From contig NZ_AP018207.1 of the NCBI RefSeq assembly GCF_002367995.1, forward strand, positions 620,001 to 684,000: a stretch of DNA of 64,000 nt, written 5' to 3'. Under the pieces are notes generated by a model, which saw only the letters and a program-made list of their open reading frames with translations, searched no databases and was not told the origin of the DNA. Within the stretch, counting starts at the first letter, position 1. Each line of letters starts with the position of its first letter. This document shows positions 61,841 to 64,000 of the stretch, one piece after another. This DNA is from Calothrix brevissima NIES-22 (GTDB lineage: Bacteria > Cyanobacteriota > Cyanobacteriia > Cyanobacteriales > Nostocaceae). The translations under genes were made by a program, and so were the position numbers.

Positions 61841-63128
61841 CGCTGCTTGCTATGCAAATAATTTTACTGTGTGGGGCATCCCTTCGGCTCCGCTCAGGGC
61901 GAGTGGGCATTATCCCCTGGTGGTTACTGAGTGATTTACCCTGCGTTTCCTGAGTCTGTTGAACAGAGGGGAAGTGTGGGTAGAGTTATTTCCTGAAATT
62001 AAGAATAATCACATTACATACATTGAATTAAAAATAAATGGGGATCAATTTCAACATAATTGCTAATTAGTAATTAACTCTACAAATGTTGAGTTTTGTA
62101 AAGCAAAAATAGCTTTTTTATCCAAGTGTTAATTGCTGAACTTGCTGATTTAGCAGGTGTTTGGCGAAATATTACAAATTGTAAAATAATCTCATTCATC
62201 CTGTTGCAAATATTTTTTTATGGTGAGAGAAATACTTTCTTGTTAAGAGATAATTGAATTGATTTACGTTTTTATCAGCATATTTAGGGTTTAAATTCGC
62301 TTTATGCGCAAATTTTCCCCAATTGGATTGGTAATTCCCCATACTGTAGCGATTGGCTACTGGAGAATTACTGTAGTGTGGTCTGCGGTATTTGTTACAA
62401 AAATTACCGAGTGGAAAATGCGATCGCTCTTTTGCCGGTTCAATGAGCAAATTATGGGTTTCTGCGCTCAATATAGGGATAAATGTTGTCTCGCATACCC
62501 GAAATAACGCCCGCAGGCTAGAAGCCTGGGGCTATCGTTACCAAGCCCACCTTTGTGGGCTAAGGAAATTTAGCCTGCTTTTGCAGGCTTTGTAGAATTA
62601 GCCGCACCCTTCTAGGGTGACGGCGATATTTCGGGATAGCGAGGTGATATCAATATATTGAGGGCATGGCAGTGCCCATTGGTGTCAACTTAAGCTAAAA
62701 GCTATACAGGGCGGGCGTTGTACAAAAACCTTCGCCCTCATCCCCTAACCCCTTCTCCCTCAGGGAGAAGGGGAATTGAATTTCTTGCTCCCCTCTCCCT
62801 GAGGGAGAGGGGCTGGGGGTGAGGGCGAAACCTTGCAACCAAGCGGTTTTCACGTTAAGTTGACACCAATGGGCAGTGCCATGCCCCTACCATCCATTTA
62901 TCTCGTTTCCAGCCTCTGGCTGGAAATGCGGATTCGTGGGCTGCCGCCTCGTCTTCTGATAAATTGAGGCAGAGCCTCATAAATCTAAGCTCCCACGCAG
63001 AGCATGGGAGCTAGATGGAATCGGGGTTTCACGTTAAGTTGACACCAATCGGGGAGACCCCGCCCCTACGATGTGGGATAATTGATATTTTGGTATTTTG
63101 GTATTTACTCATGGCAAATAATTAACCA
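61841..63128. mobile_element. Repeat-rich region with composite element and 211-bp MITE
   Basis: 62500-62645 is the module with GCAGGCTAGAAGCCTGGGGC, AGCCCAC hairpins and AGGGTGACGGCG. 62669-62879 is a C-rich MITE with 25-bp inverted ends (GCAGTGCCCATTGGTGTCAA plus CTTAA, one mismatch). 62990-63070 holds another ACGTTAAGTTGACACCAAT end. 61860-62290 is A/T-rich without visible genes. Two open frames at 62196-62595 look non-coding. Confidence 0.75.
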
Positions 63129-63443
63129 TCAATCGAATTGAGTAAGAACAATTTCTTTCTCCTCATTCGGAAAATTAGCTACTAATTTTAAACTTCCACC
63201 AAGAGCCTGAATACAACGTGAAAGAGTGACAACTTGAATATCTTCTTGGCTTTCTAACTGAGCAAAAATAGATTCAATACCAAGGTCTTTTGGCAAATCA
63301 TCCTCTGTCAAACCTAACGACTCTTGAAGTTCCATCAAATTAATATGAATTAGTGCGAGTTTAGCAAGAGTTTTGCTCTTTTCCCGGCGTTCTGGTGTCA
63401 TTCTCTGGCGCAATTCGCTAAAAGGTTTTGTTTTCATCTTCAC
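63129..63443 (-). CDS. XRE/HigA-like antitoxin-type protein, apparently orphan
   Basis: A 104-residue protein. It starts KTKPFSELRQRMTPERREKS, a typical start for antitoxins that accompany RelE/Gp49-type toxins. A helical segment and an HTH follow (LMELQESLGLTEDDLPKDLG), and the C-terminus is IQALGGSLKLVANFPNEE. The recognition-helix region reads IESIFAQLES, one residue shorter than the usual form, so DNA binding may be altered. No toxin gene is seen on either side. Between this gene and array 2 (63444-63732) there is only a G/C-rich repeat fragment near 63505. Confidence 0.7.
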   Translation of the reverse strand: MKMKTKPFSELRQRMTPERREKSKTLAKLALIHINLMELQESLGLTEDDLPKDLGIESIFAQLESQEDIQVVTLSRCIQALGGSLKLVANFPNEEKEIVLTQFD

Positions 63444-63732
63444 CTTTCATATCAGTTTAAATAGGTATTCAAACCCCATTTTAAAAAAGAATGTGACACA
63501 TACATTCGTAGGGGTGGGGTCTCCCCGCCCCTCCCCGCCAGAGTCTCCCCACCCTTAACGACAATCCACAACACACAATCATTAATTAAATTGATATCAC
63601 ATAATTTAATCAGATTATTTTCCTTCAGAGATTCCTATTTCTACCAATCAATTAGAAAATTTCCAGGAAATGCGATCGCTCTTTTTCAGCCTAAGTTTAT
63701 AGGTTAACAATCTGAATAAATATCATACCTAA

Positions 63733-64000
63733 TTTTTAATCCCCTTGCGGGGTAAGGGTAACTGTAACTATCTTGAGAACTACTTTGTAGAAGATATTTT
63801 TGTACTGTTTCCATCCCCTTGCGGGGTAAGGGTAACTGTAACTGGCTAAACCACCGTTAACCGACGAAGATTTACTAGTGTTTCCATCCCCTTGCGGGGT
63901 AAGGGTAACTGTAACTGTTGCACTCTAACACAAAGTAGCAAGACTGTACTATCGTGTTTCCATCCCCTTGCGGGGTAAGGGTAACTGTAACAACTTTTGA
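63733..64000 (-). CRISPR. CRISPR array 2, start (degenerate repeat plus three intact repeats)
   Basis: Read on plus, repeats start GTTTCCATCCCCTTGCGGGG and end TAAGGGTAACTGTAAC. Intact copies begin at 63807, 63880 and 63956; a degenerate copy (first bases TTTTTAAT) begins at 63733. Spacers are 38, 37 and 40 bp, and the last one is cut by the window end. The 3' handle ATGGAAAC appears on the minus strand, so the crRNA strand is minus, the leader lies beyond the right edge and the degenerate repeat marks the old end. Confidence 0.97.

Noticed and set aside
62196..62595. Overlapping 67-91 codon frames before the repeat region
   Set aside because: They are open by chance in A/T-rich DNA and run into a dispersed repeat; no start signal or family pattern is seen.
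1..64000. tRNA, rRNA or tmRNA genes
   Set aside because: I looked for T-loop motifs and acceptor stems on both strands and found no convincing cloverleaf; a covariance search would be decisive.

Overview
The window reads as chromosome of a filamentous, probably heterocyst-forming cyanobacterium (Nostocales, Nostoc/Calothrix-like). The reasons are the abundant HIP1 octamer (GCGATCGC), tandem 7-bp repeats (GTCAATG / GTTGACT types) between genes, a split-intein DnaE C-half, DUF928/DUF1822/CHAT/CHASE2 genes typical of cyanobacteria, and many small dispersed palindromic elements. The species cannot be named from the sequence alone.

Layout. 1-5.4 kb: end of a histidine kinase, then a type II NADH dehydrogenase, an agmatinase-type ureohydrolase and an M61 peptidase with a PDZ domain, all on the minus strand. 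6.0-8.2 kb: a two-gene RNA-repair pair, RNA ligase plus HD-Pnk (end-healing phosphoesterase/kinase). 8.4-12 kb: a signalling set made of a kinase-like protein without an ATP site, a REC-HTH response regulator and a CHASE2 histidine kinase. 12-21 kb: secreted or membrane proteins (an internally duplicated secreted protein, DUF2752, DUF928), a TPR-CHAT caspase-like protein and a two-partner-secretion hemagglutinin-type exoprotein. 21-25 kb: VOC protein, degenerate serine-recombinase-like protein, GT39-type membrane glycosyltransferase. 25.2-27.2 kb: CRISPR array 1 with a structured leader and no cas genes beside it. 27.2-33 kb: a compact minus-strand set in the order sigma factor, DUF1822, CHAT-CHASE2 fusion, DUF928. 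34-38 kb: a second large TPR-CHAT protein. 38-49 kb: mostly core genes (lnt, gyrA, family 4 uracil-DNA glycosylase) mixed with small DUF, pentapeptide, TPR and NADAR genes. 50-51 kb: a truncated IS605-type tnpB next to a divergent ribbon-helix-helix gene with a palindromic operator. 51-60 kb: nuclease-like ORF, dnaE C-half carrying the C-terminal split intein, gatA enclosed by a perfect 111-bp inverted repeat, alpha/beta hydrolase, RodZ-like HTH protein, and a Rieske protein lacking its mononuclear iron ligands. 60-64 kb: cas6 fused to an HTH domain, repeat-rich DNA, an orphan antitoxin-like gene and the start of CRISPR array 2.

How it fits together. Two CHAT-centred clusters (10-21 kb and 27-38 kb) share DUF928, CHASE2 and CHAT parts and probably belong to one poorly described envelope or stress signalling system. 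They are the best candidate here for an undescribed system. The two CRISPR arrays have different repeat 5' halves but almost the same hairpin and 8-nt 3' handle, so one Cas6, possibly the one at 60.7 kb, could serve both. Intergenic DNA is dominated by small mobile elements, including a clean case of one MITE inserted in another with a TA target duplication, where the unoccupied site is also present in the window.
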